From the NCBI GenBank assembly GCA_900543915.1, contig UQTB01000005.1:27458-91457 (forward strand): a stretch of 64,000 nucleotides of DNA. Reading direction: 5' to 3'. Below the pieces are notes generated by a model, which was given only the letters and a program-made list of their open reading frames with translations, searched no databases and was not told the DNA's origin. The translations under genes were made by a program, and so were the position numbers. Origin of the DNA: an uncultured Eubacteriales bacterium (GTDB lineage Bacteria; Bacillota; Clostridia; Christensenellales; Borkfalkiaceae). Within the stretch, counting starts at the first letter, position 1. Each line of letters starts with the position of its first letter. Shown one piece after another: positions 49,153 through 56,663 of this stretch.

Positions 49153-50496
49153 ATGATGAAACACGGAAAACGGAAGCTGTCCGCATGGCAGTTTCTCGTG
49201 CTCGGTTACCTCGTGGTCATCCTGACGGGCGGATTTCTTCTGTCTCTCCCGTTTGCTTCCCGCGAGGGAACCTGGACAAATTATCTCAACGCGCTTTTCA
49301 CCTCCACGTCGGCGACCTGCGTCACGGGGCTTGTGGTATACGATACGTTTACGCACTGGTCGCTGTTCGGGCAGATCGTCATTCTTCTCCTCATACAGGT
49401 GGGGGGGATCGGCTTTATGTCGGTCGTGGCGCTCGCGATGATGGCGTTCCGGCGGCATATCGGGCTCTATCAGCGGAAAGTGATCGTTCAGGCGGCCGGC
49501 AAGACTTCCATCTCCGGCGCCGTTTCCTTTATCAAACAGATTCTGATCGGCACCGCGATCTTTGAAGGCGCGGGCGCAGTCCTGCTCGCGATCCGCTTCT
49601 GCAAAGATATGGGCTTCGGGGAAGGGCTGTACTATGCGGTGTTCCATTCGGTCGCGGCGTTCTGCAACGCCGGATTCGACCTGATGGGCAAATACGAGGC
49701 GTTTTCCTCGCTCACCCGCTATGCGGGCGACCCGCTGGTCAATCTGACCATCATGGGGCTTATTTTTTTGGGCGGGCTGGGGTTTCTGGTCTGGACGGAT
49801 ATCGCCAAGAGCCGCGGAAATCCCCGAAAATTCTCCCTGCACACCTGGATCGCCCTCGTGGCGAGCGCCGTCCTCGTCATCATACCGACGGGGCTGTTCC
49901 TTCTGTTCGAGCGCAACAACCTGTTTGCCGGCATGGGGTTCGGAGACCGTCTGCTGCGCGCGCTCTTCGCTTCTGTGACGCCGCGCACCGCGGGATTCAA
50001 CACGGTGGATATGTCCGCCATGACGGATGCGAGCTACCTTCTGACCTCCGTGCTCATGTTTATCGGGGGAAATTCAGGGTCTACCGCGGGCGGCATCAAA
50101 ATAACGACGTTCGTCTTTCTCATTTTTTCCACCCTCGCGGTCGCGCGGCGGGACGGGGAAGTGGACGTCGGCAAAAAACGGCTGGGCAGCGTGCTGGTGC
50201 GCGAGGCGAGCGCGACTGCGACCGCCTACATGATACTGGTGGTAATCGGCTGTTTCGCGCTGCTCGGGGCGGAAGGGAATATCACGCTGCCGCAGGCGCT
50301 GGTAGAAGTGATTTCCGCCATTGCGACCGTGGGGCTCACGACGGGGATAACGCCCACGCTCTGCGCCTTTTCCAAGATAATATTGATCTTTCTGATGTTC
50401 GCGGGCCGGGTCGGCGTCATGACCCTCGCGATCGCGCTGGGAGAGCGCAAAACGCCTCCCCTGCATCGCCCCGAGGACGATTTTTTGGTCGGGTAG
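49153..50496 (+). CDS. ktrB: potassium uptake channel subunit KtrB/TrkH
   Basis: A 447-residue membrane protein of the Trk/Ktr/HKT superfamily, with four repeated M1-P-M2 units. Selectivity-filter segments are visible: TSTSATCVTGLVVYDT, AAFCNAGFDLMG, TPRTAGFNTVDM (with GGNSGSTAGGIKITT following) and IATVGLTTGITPTL. It imports K+ with Na+ or H+ coupling, gated by the ATP/ADP-binding KtrA ring encoded directly downstream. The size and the TrkA pair favour the Ktr type. Confidence 0.94.
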   Translation: MMKHGKRKLSAWQFLVLGYLVVILTGGFLLSLPFASREGTWTNYLNALFTSTSATCVTGLVVYDTFTHWSLFGQIVILLLIQVGGIGFMSVVALAMMAFRRHIGLYQRKVIVQAAGKTSISGAVSFIKQILIGTAIFEGAGAVLLAIRFCKDMGFGEGLYYAVFHSVAAFCNAGFDLMGKYEAFSSLTRYAGDPLVNLTIMGLIFLGGLGFLVWTDIAKSRGNPRKFSLHTWIALVASAVLVIIPTGLFLLFERNNLFAGMGFGDRLLRALFASVTPRTAGFNTVDMSAMTDASYLLTSVLMFIGGNSGSTAGGIKITTFVFLIFSTLAVARRDGEVDVGKKRLGSVLVREASATATAYMILVVIGCFALLGAEGNITLPQALVEVISAIATVGLTTGITPTLCAFSKIILIFLMFAGRVGVMTLAIALGERKTPPLHRPEDDFLVG

Positions 50497-50503
50497 GTAA
50501 CGT

Positions 50504-51151
50504 ATGAATTTTTTAGTGATCGGTTTGGGCAATTTCGGCTCCAAGCTCGCCTGCGAGCTGAACGACAAGGGGCACGACGTTCTCGTCGTGGACAAGAGCG
50601 AGGAACGCGTCAACGCGTTTTCCTCCGTATTTGAGAACGCGTACATCGGCGACTGCATGAATCCCGAAGTCCTCAAGCACCTCGGCGTCAACAACTTCGA
50701 CGCCGTGATCGTGGCGATCGAGGATTTCCAGGCTTCTCTGGAGATCACCGCGCTGGTCAAGGAGCTGGGGGCGGTGCGCGTCGTTTCCAAGGCGCACAAG
50801 GATATCCAGGCGAAATTCCTCATGCGCAACGGGGCGGACGAGGTGGTCTATCCCGACCGCGACACGGCGCATAAGCTGGCGGCGCGGCTGAGTGCGAAAA
50901 ATCTCTTCGACTACATCGAAGTATCCGCCGAATATGCGATCGCGGAGATCGCGCTTCCCAAGGAATGGGAGGGGAAGAGCCTTTTGGAGCTGGATGTGCG
51001 CAAGCGGTGCGACGTCAACGTGCTGGCGGTCAGGCGTGCGGGTTCCGTCGGCCCGATGATGCCGGAAAGCCGGTTCGAGACGGGAGACAGGGTGTTCCTG
51101 CTCGGCAAGCAGAACGTGATCGGAAAACTCGTCGGCAGGGCGGGCAAATAA
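50504..51151 (+). CDS. ktrA: potassium uptake regulatory subunit KtrA (TrkA family)
   Basis: A 215-residue cytoplasmic RCK protein. Its Rossmann domain has GLGNFGSKLACELNDKGHDV and VLVVDKSEERV (acidic ligand for the nucleotide ribose), followed by a TrkA_C domain (residues 135-213, with KSLLELDVRKRCDVNVLAVR). An octameric ring of KtrA gates KtrB in response to ATP/ADP and c-di-AMP. It starts eight nt after ktrB, so they are co-translated. Confidence 0.95.
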   Translation: MNFLVIGLGNFGSKLACELNDKGHDVLVVDKSEERVNAFSSVFENAYIGDCMNPEVLKHLGVNNFDAVIVAIEDFQASLEITALVKELGAVRVVSKAHKDIQAKFLMRNGADEVVYPDRDTAHKLAARLSAKNLFDYIEVSAEYAIAEIALPKEWEGKSLLELDVRKRCDVNVLAVRRAGSVGPMMPESRFETGDRVFLLGKQNVIGKLVGRAGK

Positions 51152-51191
51152 AAAGAGGAGCTAATTCTTTCCTCGCGTGCATAAACTATAG

Positions 51192-51216
51192 AGCGGGCGG
51201 TCTTCGTCCGCTTTTT
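51192..51216 (+). terminator. hairpin between ktrA and mntP
   Basis: AGCGGGCG/CGTCCGCT (51192-51199, 51205-51212, one wobble), loop GTCTT, then TTTTT. It sits 14 nt before the mntP ATG, so it either ends the ktr transcript or attenuates mntP. Confidence 0.6.
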
Positions 51217-51229
51217 AACGGAGGCCATT

Positions 51230-51805
51230 ATGCAGTTCTGGGAGCTTATGCTGATAGCCGTCAGCCTGTCCATGGACGCCTTCGCCGTCTCCATGTGCCG
51301 GGGACTGGAAATGAAGCGCTTCCGATGGGGGCACGCCGCGGTGATCGCCCTGTTTTTCGGCGGATTCCAGGCGTTGATGCCCCTGATCGGCTACTTCGTC
51401 GGGCGGCAGTTTGAACAGTATATCGTCGATTGGGATCACTGGATCGCGTTCGCGCTGCTGGCGGTTTTGGGCGGCAAGATGATTTGGGACGGCCTGAAAA
51501 AAGAGGCGCCGGAAGCGGCGGGGACCGCCGATCGGCTGAACGTGAAAGGGCTGTTTCTCATGGCGGTCGCCACCAGCATCGACGCGCTTGCGGTCGGCGT
51601 GACGTTCGGCTTTTTGCAGACGAACATCTGGGCGGCGATCTCGGTGATCGGCTGCGTGACGTTCGCGGTCTGTATCTTCGGCGTCCTGATCGGCAACCGC
51701 ATCGGCCTGCGCTTTAAAAACGGGGCGGAAATTCTGGGCGGCGCGATATTGATTCTGATGGGCTTGAAAATTTTACTCGAACACCTCGGCGTTCTCTCTT
51801 TCTGA
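51230..51805 (+). CDS. mntP: manganese efflux pump MntP
   Basis: A 191-residue membrane exporter of the MntP/YebN family, with two related halves of three helices each. Conserved acidic sites lie in SLSMDAFAVSMCRGLEM and ATSIDALAVGVTFGFL. It exports Mn2+ when internal levels are high. AACGGAGG precedes the ATG. Many mntP genes have a yybP-ykoY Mn riboswitch; the upstream gap of 78 bp is too short for a full one, but it has a terminator-like hairpin. Confidence 0.94.
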   Translation: MQFWELMLIAVSLSMDAFAVSMCRGLEMKRFRWGHAAVIALFFGGFQALMPLIGYFVGRQFEQYIVDWDHWIAFALLAVLGGKMIWDGLKKEAPEAAGTADRLNVKGLFLMAVATSIDALAVGVTFGFLQTNIWAAISVIGCVTFAVCIFGVLIGNRIGLRFKNGAEILGGAILILMGLKILLEHLGVLSF

Positions 51806-51810
51806 AGGGA

Positions 51811-51847
51811 AAAGCCGGGGATCGGCCGGAGCGATCCGGCTTTTTTT
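51811..51847 (+). terminator. Rho-independent terminator of mntP
   Basis: AAAGCC/GGCTTT outer stem with inner GGATCG/CGATCC and a GG bulge, ending in seven T residues, just after the mntP stop. Confidence 0.88.
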
Positions 51848-51958
51848 GCGCCCCGCAGAACGGCGCGCGGCTCAGACAGGGAAAAATTAAAAATCAGAAC
51901 CACACGAAAGATAGTGTTCGTCATGTATCGTACGCAAAATAACGCGTAAAATGATAAG

Positions 51959-52156
51959 ATGAGATCGTTTGGTTCTAACTTGCAGAATTTACGGAAATAC
52001 GCGGGATACAGCCAGCGGGAATTCGCCGAGCTGGTGGGGACGACGCAGCAGCACGTCAGCGAATGGGAGTGCGGAAAAGTCGAACCTACGCTTTCCAATA
52101 TCGTGCGGATCCTCTGCGTGCTGGAAATTACATTTGAAGAACTGACTGAAGAATAG
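51959..52156 (+). CDS. small XRE-family transcriptional regulator
   Basis: A 65-residue single helix-turn-helix protein: LQNLRKYAGYSQREFAELVG, then TTQQHVSEWECGKVEPTL as the recognition region. There is no ribosome site; TAAAAT (51947-51952) ends six nt before ATG, so it may be leaderless. A 20-bp palindrome lies between it and the next regulator. It is probably a local regulator of unknown targets. Confidence 0.85.
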   Translation: MRSFGSNLQNLRKYAGYSQREFAELVGTTQQHVSEWECGKVEPTLSNIVRILCVLEITFEELTEE

Positions 52157-52189
52157 CGGCGCGTTCGTATCTTTCGGAAAAAATTGCCC

Positions 52190-52209
52190 ATTCTAATTAT
52201 AATTAGAAT
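52190..52209. promoter_or_regulatory. 20-bp perfect palindrome, candidate operator
   Basis: ATTCTAATTATAATTAGAAT is an exact palindrome between the two XRE genes, 37 bp before the second start. A half-site copy TTAGAAT recurs at 52234-52240, overlapping the probable -10 box of the second gene. It is likely the operator of one of the two regulators. Confidence 0.65.
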
Positions 52210-52246
52210 ACGAATCAGAAATATTCATTATTGTTAGAATGGGGGC

Positions 52247-52468
52247 ATGAGGGAATTCGATATGAAAGCCGTGGGCAGGCGGCTGTGGGAACTGAGGCTG
52301 GAAAAGGGCGTCAGCCAGAATCAGATGGCGGCGGAATTGTCGTTGAGCAATGCCAGCATCAGCTATTGGGAAAACGGAAAACAGGAGCCGACCGCTTCCG
52401 CAATCGTAAAAGCGGCGATTTATTTCAACGTTTCCACCGATTATCTGCTCGGACTGAAGGAGTATTGA
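52247..52468 (+). CDS. small XRE-family transcriptional regulator
   Basis: A 73-residue Cro/CI-type protein: LWELRLEKGVSQNQMAAELS, LSNASISYWENGKQEPTASA, and the closing NVSTDYLLGLKEY. TAGAAT (52235-52240) ends six nt before ATG, so it is a leaderless candidate, although the GGGGG in between could act as a ribosome site. It is probably autoregulated through the palindrome at 52190. Confidence 0.85.
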   Translation: MREFDMKAVGRRLWELRLEKGVSQNQMAAELSLSNASISYWENGKQEPTASAIVKAAIYFNVSTDYLLGLKEY

Positions 52469-53079
52469 CGCGCCGTTTCGGATCGGAACCGTTGGATTCG
52501 GCGCGCGTCGCGGCGTATCGGGAGAACCGGTGCGGCGGAATTTTTTACGCCCGGAAGAGGGAGCAGGGGCAGAGGGCCTTCGTGAAAAAAACGGGGATGA
52601 TATTTGCATTCCGATTCGGGGAAGCATGGTTCGGGAAGGGGCGGTTTCGCGAAGTTCAAAGGCTTTTCCGTTCGCACGGCGGCTTGCGGTGCGCCCGTTC
52701 GGTGCGGTATGGCCTGATAAAAGGGAAAAGCCCGATCGGGCGCTTTCTCAATGCCGTTTTTCCGGGTGTGGACGGGAAGAAAAAGGTTGTTTTTCTCAAA
52801 AAATAATCAATGGGAACGGAGATGCGTTCCCAGGCAGTGAAAATCCCGAACAGCCGGCAAAACGGCTCCGCTTGTTCCGGAGGGACCCTTTTTAGGGAAA
52901 ATCCGTGAGTTGCTTAAATGAGGGAAAAAGCCTGTTTATATAAAACAAGTTTTATTTTTATAAATTAAATCATTCAATTATTGCGTGTTTTCGCTGGATT
53001 TTTTTATGTATATGCGCTATAATGGCGAAAATCATTTCATTTAACGGCGGGCAGCGGTTTCCCGTCGGCAGGGCGGAAT
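52469..53079. other. gene-free region
   Basis: About 600 bp. Open frames here translate to Arg/Gly/Phe-rich sequences without ribosome sites, and I do not accept any of them. The second half (52915-53020) is AT-rich with a TATAAT at 53021-53026 that could serve the MFS gene. Nothing else seen. Confidence 0.55.
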
Positions 53080-54294
53080 ATGAGGGGAGTCAGAAGGGGC
53101 GTTTCGCTGACGGCGCTTTGCTGTGCCGTGTACTTTATCAGCTATTTTGCGCGCTTGAATTTCAGCGCCGTGCTGGCGGATATGATCGCAGGCGGCGTTT
53201 TTACCAAATCGGGCGGCGGGCTGATCGGCACGTGCCTGTTTGTGACGTACGGTGCGGGGCAGATCCTGAGCGGCATGTCCGGGGATCGCTTTCCGCCCCA
53301 GCGCGTCATTCTGGCGGGGCTCGCGCTGACCGCCCTCTGCAACGCCGCTATGCCGTTTGCGCGCGCCGTCTGGCTGTTTGCCCTGATCTGGGGCGTAAAC
53401 GGTTTTGCGCAGGCGCTGTTGTGGCCGCCGATCGTGCGCCTTATGTCCCTCTATCTCGACGACGAAGGCTATGCAAAGGGCTGCGTGCGCGTCACAATGT
53501 CCAGTCAGCTGGCAACCGTCTTTCTCTATCTCGCCGTCCCCGCGCTGATCACCGTTTGGGACTGGAAAAGCGTCTTTTTTCTCTCCGCGGGGTTATCCGC
53601 TGCGATCGCCCTCGTCTGGTGGGCGGGGATGCGGGCGTTTCTGAAAAAAGCCCGTCCGGCCGTGCGCGCGGAAGAAGCGGCTCCCTTGCGGGAGGATCAG
53701 CCCTTTTATAAGACGTTTTTTGCCACCGGCCTTTTATTCGTCATCCTCGGAACTGCGCTGATGGGGCTTCTGCGGGACGGCATCACCGCCTGGCTTCCCA
53801 CCTATTTCGGGGAAATCTTCGGGCTGGAGGCTTCCGCCGCCATTCTGATGAACGGATTGCTTCCCGCGTTCAGCATGGCGGCGATCTGGCTTGCGGGGCT
53901 GCTCTGCCGCAAGGTATTCCGGGACGAGTGCCTGGGGGCGCTCTTCTTCTTTCTCGCCGCCGCACTTTCCTGCGCGGGGCTTGTGTTTGTATTCGATTCA
54001 AAGGCGATCCTTGCGCTGCTTTTTTCGTCGCTGATCTGCGGCTGTATGCACGCGGTCAACCTGATGCTCGTCGGGTACGTCCCGCTGCGCTACAAGCGGT
54101 TCGGCAAAGCCGCCACGGTTTCCGGCATTGCAAACGCGTTCGTCTATGCGGGAAGTGCCGCTTCTTCGTTCGGCTTTGCCCTGATCGCCGAGTCGTTCGG
54201 CTGGGGTGTTTTGGTCTGCGTATGGCTGGCCGCCTGTCTGGCGGGGATTCTCTGCGCGGCTGCCGCCCGAAAACAGATGCGGAAATTGCTCTGA
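53080..54294 (+). CDS. MFS transporter, OPA (organophosphate antiporter)-like
   Basis: A 404-residue membrane protein with 12 predicted helices in two halves joined by a basic/acidic loop (AFLKKARPAVRAEEAAPLRE). The opening YFISYFARLNFSAVLADMI and the motif SGMSGDRFPPQRVI are characteristic of OPA-family antiporters (GlpT/UhpC type), which exchange sugar phosphates or glycerol-3-phosphate for phosphate. Substrate not determinable. The ribosome site is weak (AGGGCGGAAT). It stands alone. Confidence 0.83.
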   Translation: MRGVRRGVSLTALCCAVYFISYFARLNFSAVLADMIAGGVFTKSGGGLIGTCLFVTYGAGQILSGMSGDRFPPQRVILAGLALTALCNAAMPFARAVWLFALIWGVNGFAQALLWPPIVRLMSLYLDDEGYAKGCVRVTMSSQLATVFLYLAVPALITVWDWKSVFFLSAGLSAAIALVWWAGMRAFLKKARPAVRAEEAAPLREDQPFYKTFFATGLLFVILGTALMGLLRDGITAWLPTYFGEIFGLEASAAILMNGLLPAFSMAAIWLAGLLCRKVFRDECLGALFFFLAAALSCAGLVFVFDSKAILALLFSSLICGCMHAVNLMLVGYVPLRYKRFGKAATVSGIANAFVYAGSAASSFGFALIAESFGWGVLVCVWLAACLAGILCAAAARKQMRKLL

Positions 54295-54413
54295 ACGCCT
54301 TTGCCCGTTCCTATCGGCTTTCCTAAGGGGCAAATAAGGACGGGAAAAGCAGGCGAGAGAAATTTTTTTTGAACGGGAGCGCAATCCGTCCGCAGGAAAA
54401 ACGGATCAGGGAA
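54295..54413. other. short gene-free segment before the dispersed repeat
   Basis: Contains no gene. Together with the repeat copy and the following inverted repeat CCACGG/CCGTGG (54591-54630) it fills the convergent gap between the MFS gene and pnuC. Confidence 0.5.
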
Positions 54414-54562
54414 CAATCAAATCCACCGGTTCAACCGGCGGGATTGATCACTTTTTAAACGTAAACTGTCAGCCGCCCCGTCAACGGGTATCGCATGTAT
54501 GACAGCGTCTGATTCTCACCGGTAAAACAGGTTCTTCTTATCGCTTTGCAGACCTTTCATCG
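54414..54562 (+). repeat. dispersed intergenic repeat, copy 3
   Basis: Contains ATCCACCGGTTCAACCGG, AAACTGTCAGCCGCCCCG, TCAACGGGTATCGCATG and GTAAAACAGGTTCTTC. Best match to copy 2 (46088-46222, inverted). Two short hairpins, CCGGTTCAACCGG and CCCGTCAACGGG, are kept among copies. Confidence 0.7.
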
Positions 54563-54635
54563 ATGATTGTCTGATTTTTTCTTCTCTCCCACGGTAAAAG
54601 CGGCCGAGCAATCAAGCGGAAGCACCGTGGAAAAA

Positions 54636-54667
54636 GAGACAACCGCCGGATTTTCGGCGGTTGTCTC
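54636..54667 (-). terminator. Rho-independent terminator of pnuC
   Basis: A 13-bp perfect stem GAGACAACCGCCG/CGGCGGTTGTCTC (54636-54648, 54655-54667), followed by TTTTTC on the minus strand, 10 bp after the pnuC stop. Confidence 0.92.
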
Positions 54668-54676
54668 TTCGCTGGA

Positions 54677-55417
54677 TCATATCGGTTCTGTCGGTTCGGC
54701 GGAATCGGCAGAAACCGGGCTCTGCGCTGCCGCCTGCCGCTTGCGGATCTTCAGCCAGTTGACGAATCCGTAGAGGTCGTTTGCCAGAAAGACAAAGAAA
54801 CAGATCACCATGGAAAGATATTCGGCGGACTGCATCGCCGCAAGCACCCATAGGAGAATCAGGACGACGTCGTTCATCGCGTATCCGATCGCATAGAAGG
54901 GGCTTCGCCGCATCGTCAGATAGGCGGCGAGAAAACTGGTAAAGACGGAAACGGTGGAGAGGATGAGATTGGCGGTATTCAGCGCCCGCAAAATAAAGTA
55001 GAAGGCGACGGTGACGGCGATGCCGCCCAGAACGAGCAGCACATATTCCGACGCCGAGATATGGTTGACCGTTACCTCCGTTTTGTTGCCGCGGAAGGGG
55101 TTTTTCAGCCACGTAACCACCGCCACGACCGCGATGGGAAGCGACATGCCGAGATAGGTGATCATTTCCCCGAAGTAGCGCAGGCGGTAGGACACCGCCG
55201 CGTAAAAAATACTGAAAAAGACGACCAATATCTGCCCCGCGACGTTTCCCTTCGAGACGAGAATCAGCGCGGTGGCACCGAGAACGGATCCGAACAAGTA
55301 ATAATACTGCGTATTCCCGGTCAGTAAAAAAGCGGCGACGGTCACGGCGACCGATCCGATCCAAAGCGCCCATTCAAAGCCGGTAAAGGAGCGGAAAAAC
55401 TGTTTCAGTTTCGACAT
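54677..55417 (-). CDS. pnuC: PnuC-family nicotinamide riboside (or related vitamin) transporter
   Basis: A 246-residue membrane protein from ATG 55417 (MSKLKQFFRSFTGFEW), with GGAGG eight nt upstream. Seven or so helices; family features include GFEWALWIGSV near the start, QILVVFFSIFYAAVSYRLRY, and the late WLKIRKRQ after DLYGFVNW. PnuC facilitates uptake of nicotinamide riboside; relatives carry thiamine (PnuT) or riboflavin (PnuX), and I see nothing that settles which one. Its 100-nt 5' leader appears structured. Confidence 0.88.
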   Translation of the reverse strand: MSKLKQFFRSFTGFEWALWIGSVAVTVAAFLLTGNTQYYYLFGSVLGATALILVSKGNVAGQILVVFFSIFYAAVSYRLRYFGEMITYLGMSLPIAVVAVVTWLKNPFRGNKTEVTVNHISASEYVLLVLGGIAVTVAFYFILRALNTANLILSTVSVFTSFLAAYLTMRRSPFYAIGYAMNDVVLILLWVLAAMQSAEYLSMVICFFVFLANDLYGFVNWLKIRKRQAAAQSPVSADSAEPTEPI

Positions 55418-55517
55418 GGCGAATTCCTCCGTAAAAAAAAGCACCCCTCCCGCATCTTCTGAGACCTAACGACGCGGTTCGGACTGCTTGCGCATAGTAC
55501 CCGGTGGCACATATTTT
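55418..55517 (-). promoter_or_regulatory. structured leader of pnuC (candidate riboswitch)
   Basis: The minus-strand transcript from about 55517 can fold into a three-way junction: closing stem GUGCC-CC with GG-GGGUGC, a small hairpin with a GCAA tetraloop (UGC GCAA GCA), and stem CCGCGUC/GAUGCGG. A run of eight U residues follows the closing stem, before the ribosome site, as in a terminator-type switch. I do not recognise a known class. Confidence 0.4.
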
Positions 55518-55523
55518 TTTCTT

Positions 55524-55552
55524 ATTATAGCAAAAGAAAGGCCGTTTGTAAA
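55524..55552 (-). promoter_or_regulatory. pnuC promoter
   Basis: Minus strand -35 TTTACA (55547-55552), 17-bp spacer, perfect -10 TATAAT (55524-55529). It places the start of transcription near 55517. Confidence 0.8.
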
Positions 55553-55873
55553 GGATTTTACCGCAGTTTTTTACGGCGAATTTCTGCACGAATATAATCC
55601 GGAATGATTATGAGGATGGAATGGGAAAACCTGAAATTTCAATCAAGAGCTCAGCGCGCCGCCGCCGCAGCGAACGGGAGCGTTTTTTATCTGAACGCAG
55701 AAAGAAGAAGCGGTTATAAACATAAATGCCGATACCGTCTGCTCGCTTTCCGAACAGCAGCCGTTTTTCCGAAAAAAGCTGAGGGTTGCGTTTAACGGAG
55801 CTTTTTCCAATGCGCCGGCAAGACCGTATCTGAAAAAATTTTTGTTTTATTTTCAAATTTTCGCTTCAATCGG
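55553..55873. other. gene-free region between pnuC and arsR
   Basis: About 320 bp between two divergent promoters. Open frames on both strands lack ribosome sites and family resemblance. No repeat or structured element recognised. Confidence 0.5.
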
Positions 55874-55902
55874 TTGACAAATCCGGGCGCATGGAATATA
55901 CT
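55874..55902 (+). promoter_or_regulatory. arsR promoter
   Basis: -35 TTGACA (55874-55879), 17-bp spacer, -10 TATACT (55897-55902). Confidence 0.85.
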
Positions 55903-55913
55903 GTTATCAAACA

Positions 55914-55931
55914 GTTGAATAACTGTTCAAC
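55914..55931. promoter_or_regulatory. ArsR/SmtB-type operator 1
   Basis: GTTGAATAACTGTTCAAC: arms TTGAA and TTCAA separated by six bp, directly downstream of the -10 box, where a bound repressor would block transcription. Same geometry as operator 2 at 56337. Confidence 0.75.
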
Positions 55932-55944
55932 AAACGGAGGGCTT

Positions 55945-56289
55945 ATGGCAGGGGGAACCGGCAAAGGCGGTTACACGGCGGCGGATATCCGCGCCGCGCT
56001 TCCGACGGATGAGGAAATTTATAATTTGGCAGAGCTGTTCAAGGTGTTCGGCGATTCCACGCGGACCAAGATTCTGAGCTGTCTGCAGATCCGTTCTCTC
56101 TATGTGTCCGAACTTGCGGAGACGCTCAACATGAGTATGTCCGCAGTGTCGCATCAGCTGCGCGTGCTGCGGGGCGCAAAGCTCGTCAAGGGAGAAAAAG
56201 AGGGGAAAGAAGTCAAGTACTCTCTGGATGACGACCATGTGACGAAAATGCTGGAGTACGGGCTGACGCACGTCAATGAGGATCGCTGA
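55945..56289 (+). CDS. ArsR/SmtB-family metal-sensing repressor (CzrA-like)
   Basis: A 114-residue winged-helix repressor from ATG 55945 (MAGGTGKGGYTAADIRAALP), with CGGAGGG upstream. DNA-binding part: LYVSELAETLNMSMSAVSHQ and LRVLRGAKLVKGEKEGKEVK. The alpha-3 site cysteines of CadC/ArsR are absent. The alpha-5 site DDHVTKMLEYGLTHVNE keeps Asp, His, His in SmtB/CzrA spacing with Glu in place of the last His. This predicts sensing of Zn(II), Co(II) or similar. It represses itself and the downstream efflux genes through the two operators. Confidence 0.9.
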   Translation: MAGGTGKGGYTAADIRAALPTDEEIYNLAELFKVFGDSTRTKILSCLQIRSLYVSELAETLNMSMSAVSHQLRVLRGAKLVKGEKEGKEVKYSLDDDHVTKMLEYGLTHVNEDR

Positions 56290-56336
56290 CCGCTGTTTGA
56301 GCGGACGACAGGGGAAACCCTGTTTTTCAATCGCAT

Positions 56337-56360
56337 ATTATTGAATGGTTGTTCAATAAT
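56337..56360. promoter_or_regulatory. ArsR/SmtB-type operator 2
   Basis: Arms ATTATTGAA (56337-56345) and TTCAATAAT (56352-56360), six-bp spacer TGGTTG; a perfect inverted repeat upstream of the metallochaperone and ATPase genes. A further half-site ATATTCAATA follows at 56365-56374. Confidence 0.8.
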
Positions 56361-56380
56361 ATAAATATTCAATAAAAAAA

Positions 56381-56397
56381 CAGCCGCCTTGCGGCTG
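56381..56397 (+). other. hairpin in the leader of the HMA gene
   Basis: CAGCCGC/GCGGCTG with a 3-nt loop, 16 nt before the ATG of the metallochaperone and next to its ribosome site. It is not followed by a T-run. It may protect the 5' end or modulate translation. Confidence 0.5.
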
Positions 56398-56412
56398 AAA
56401 AGGAGAAAGTTT

Positions 56413-56634
56413 ATGAGAAAGGTTTTTAAGCTGCAGGATCTGGACTGCGCGAACTGCGCCGCCAAGATGGAGCGCGCGATCGCAAAGCTGGAAGGGGTAG
56501 AGGAGGTTTCCGTCAATTTTATCAGCCAGCGCATGACGATCGTCGCGGAGGAGGAACGGTTCGAGGCGATCATGGACGAAGTCGTCAAGGTCTGTAAGCG
56601 GGTGGAGCCCGATTGCAGAATCCTGCGCGCCTGA
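56413..56634 (+). CDS. HMA-domain metallochaperone
   Basis: A 73-residue single heavy-metal-associated domain: FKLQDLDCANCAAKMERAIA holds the metal-binding Cys-x-x-Cys, then LEGVEEVSVNFISQRMTIVA. The fold is that of CopZ and of N-terminal modules of P1B ATPases. Here it is a separate gene, 29 nt before the ATPase, whose own N-terminus lacks an HMA domain. It probably delivers metal to, or regulates, that pump. AGGAGAAAG precedes ATG. Confidence 0.92.
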   Translation: MRKVFKLQDLDCANCAAKMERAIAKLEGVEEVSVNFISQRMTIVAEEERFEAIMDEVVKVCKRVEPDCRILRA

Positions 56635-56663
56635 CGCCGCAAAACAGCGGCGGAGAATCCGTT

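Noticed and set aside
51152..51229. yybP-ykoY manganese riboswitch before mntP
   Set aside because: The gap is too short and lacks the conserved loop sequences; only a simple hairpin is visible.
52231..52806. 191-codon open frame overlapping the second XRE gene
   Set aside because: Out of frame with a clear helix-turn-helix protein and Arg/Gly-rich beyond it; no start signals.
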